A DNA stretch of 6,326 nt from Desulfobacula sp. GTDB taxonomy: Bacteria > Desulfobacterota > Desulfobacteria > Desulfobacterales > Desulfobacteraceae. The DNA is taken from positions 1 to 6,326 of the forward strand of contig NZ_JAIOSW010000134.1 in NCBI RefSeq assembly GCF_021107415.1, in the 5' to 3' direction. The position numbers and the translations under genes were made by a program. Below are positions 5,101 to 6,326 of this stretch, in pieces (position 1 is the stretch's first letter; the number at the start of each line of letters is the position of its first letter). The notes beneath the pieces were generated by a model, which was given only the letters and a program-made list of their open reading frames with translations, made no database searches and was not told where the DNA came from.

Positions 5101-6326
5101 CAAGCTGTTTTCATCTCTTGATTCTCTCTTGTTTAATCTCTTTTTTCCCAGGCTGTATAACAAGCCCTGAAAACGATATTGATAATCTCCATACCAGCAT
5201 CACTTCCTATCCTATAACCATCGAGCTTAACCTTGACGGCACAAGCCATGGTCATAAGCTTTTGTTCAAATCCAGGACTACGGGAACCAATTTTCAGGAG
5301 TCTTGTGTGGCCTATACCAACGGCATGGCCTACGTGACATCCTGCGCCACCCACGGCCCGGGATTCAACAAAATATTTGCCATTGATACCAAAAACGGCA
5401 CCATCTTGTGGGATCGAACCATCGGCCCTGGATATGTGGGCCCTGTCATTGATGGTGATATCATCTATATTGGCAACTACTCCCATGAAACCGATCCCTT
5501 TAACGAATATGTTTATGCCTTAAACCGTTTCACCGGAGCAGTTAAATGGAAAAAAAACATCCCCAACGGCATCCCGGAATCCATCCTTTATAATGACACC
5601 CACCTGTTTTTTGCCTCGGACAAGGTGTACTGCCTGGACAAGCAGACCGGGCAGACCATCTGGAATTATGATCTTGGCAGTCTGAGCCTTACAAAGCCCA
5701 TACTAAAGGATGGAGCTTTTTTTATTGCCTCGTCCCGGGGCCGCATGGTCAAGCTGGATGCCAAAACAGGCCGGTCCGTCTGGAAAAAAAACCTTGCTGC
5801 CGGCCCCTGGGATAATTCCATCACCGCGGACGGCAAAGGCCGGCTCTTTCTTGCCATTGCCAGGAACAACACCCTTAATGCCTATGATGAACAAACCGGT
5901 GCAAGATTCTGGTCCTTTGATCTTGAAGCCTGCCCTCTGTCTTTTAATGCCTTGCACAAAGGGGTCGTCTTTATTTCAGATACAAAAGGATGGGTCTATG
6001 CTGTCCACTCCATCTCAGGCACCCTGAAGTGGAAAACAAAAATCGGAGAAAAAACCGATATCAGCTCCCCCACACTTGCCCGCGGCCTTGTCTTTATCGG
6101 GACCAGGGATGGGGAAAAGGGCGGATTTTTTGCTCTGGATGAAGAAACAGGCCGTATTCTCTGGACATACAGGGTCGGGGCCAGTGTTACCGCACCGCCT
6201 TCCATTGCCGATGGCATGCTCTTTTGCGTTACTGATGACTGGCACATGTATGTCTTTGATATCGGAATCGGTGAGGGGGACTGGCTTTTGCACCGTTATG
6301 ACCGGTTGAACACGGCTTTTACCCCC
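5091..6326 (+). CDS. PQQ-like beta-propeller lipoprotein (partial, runs off window)
   Basis: The frame is open from ATG 5091 to the window end, 412 codons without a stop, so the 3' end is missing. Residues 1-21 form a lipoprotein signal peptide with Cys22 in FFPGC. Ile follows the Cys, so retention by an inner-membrane Asp+2 signal is not indicated and an outer-membrane or periplasmic-facing lipoprotein is likely. The rest is built of PQQ-type propeller blades, each with a pattern like YALD-x-TG-xxxW. The blade tryptophans are at 107, 153, 191, 231, 274, 314 and 358, about 38-46 residues apart. An eighth blade begins near 385 (MYVFDIG). This is the architecture of BamB-like and PQQ-repeat proteins, which scaffold other proteins and usually lack PQQ. 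No catalytic residues were recognised. It may be coupled to the small ORF at 5011. It is too far from BamA context to call bamB. Confidence 0.85.
   Translation, partial: MRITSCFHLLILSCLISFFPGCITSPENDIDNLHTSITSYPITIELNLDGTSHGHKLLFKSRTTGTNFQESCVAYTNGMAYVTSCATHGPGFNKIFAIDTKNGTILWDRTIGPGYVGPVIDGDIIYIGNYSHETDPFNEYVYALNRFTGAVKWKKNIPNGIPESILYNDTHLFFASDKVYCLDKQTGQTIWNYDLGSLSLTKPILKDGAFFIASSRGRMVKLDAKTGRSVWKKNLAAGPWDNSITADGKGRLFLAIARNNTLNAYDEQTGARFWSFDLEACPLSFNALHKGVVFISDTKGWVYAVHSISGTLKWKTKIGEKTDISSPTLARGLVFIGTRDGEKGGFFALDEETGRILWTYRVGASVTAPPSIADGMLFCVTDDWHMYVFDIGIGEGDWLLHRYDRLNTAFTP

Noticed and set aside
5133..6309. Several frames opposite to or overlapping the beta-propeller gene
   Set aside because: They are shadows of the 412-codon open frame, which has a lipobox and seven regular propeller repeats.

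Overview
The window reads as an anaerobic, moderately AT-rich Gram-negative genome, most plausibly a marine or sediment sulfate reducer of the Desulfobacterota (Desulfobacterales-like). This is inferred from the combination of a sigma-54-driven PEP-CTERM exported protein, a C_GCxxG_C_C redox protein, a lipoprotein with a lipobox, and an apparent selenocysteine codon. No marker gene fixes the taxon.

Layout. (1) 64-2316 (+): a 750-residue PiT-type phosphate permease fused to a C-terminal PhoU-like helical region. (2) 2320-2742 (-): a C_GCxxG_C_C family cysteine-rich protein, convergent with the permease (3 nt gap) and divergent from the next gene. (3) 2743-2856: the divergent control region with three inverted repeats. 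(4) 2857-3741 (+): a LysR-type regulator whose frame is interrupted by a single TGA at 3448-3450. (5) 3742-4113: a long regulatory region with tandem T-rich repeats and a near-perfect sigma-54 promoter. (6) 4114-4782 (+): a PEP-CTERM exported protein with thioester-domain-like motifs, followed by a strong hairpin. (7) 4824-5010: non-coding. (8) 5011-5100: a candidate 29-residue leader ORF overlapping the start of (9) 5091-6326 (+), a PQQ-like beta-propeller lipoprotein that runs off the window.

The main observation is gene 4. Both halves of the LysR protein are in the same reading frame. The TGA stands where LysR relatives have a Cys in a (G/D)CSYR-type motif, close to the position of the peroxidatic Cys199 of OxyR. 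Twenty-two nucleotides after the TGA is an 8-bp perfect hairpin with a GGTC apical loop, the loop sequence of the E. coli fdhF SECIS element. The best reading is a selenocysteine-containing LysR regulator (294 residues, Sec198), not a pseudogene. With the divergent cysteine-rich protein and the ATC-N9-GAT-type palindromes between them, this looks like a compact redox- or selenium-responsive regulatory pair. The permease, the PEP-CTERM protein and the beta-propeller lipoprotein look like independent transcription units.
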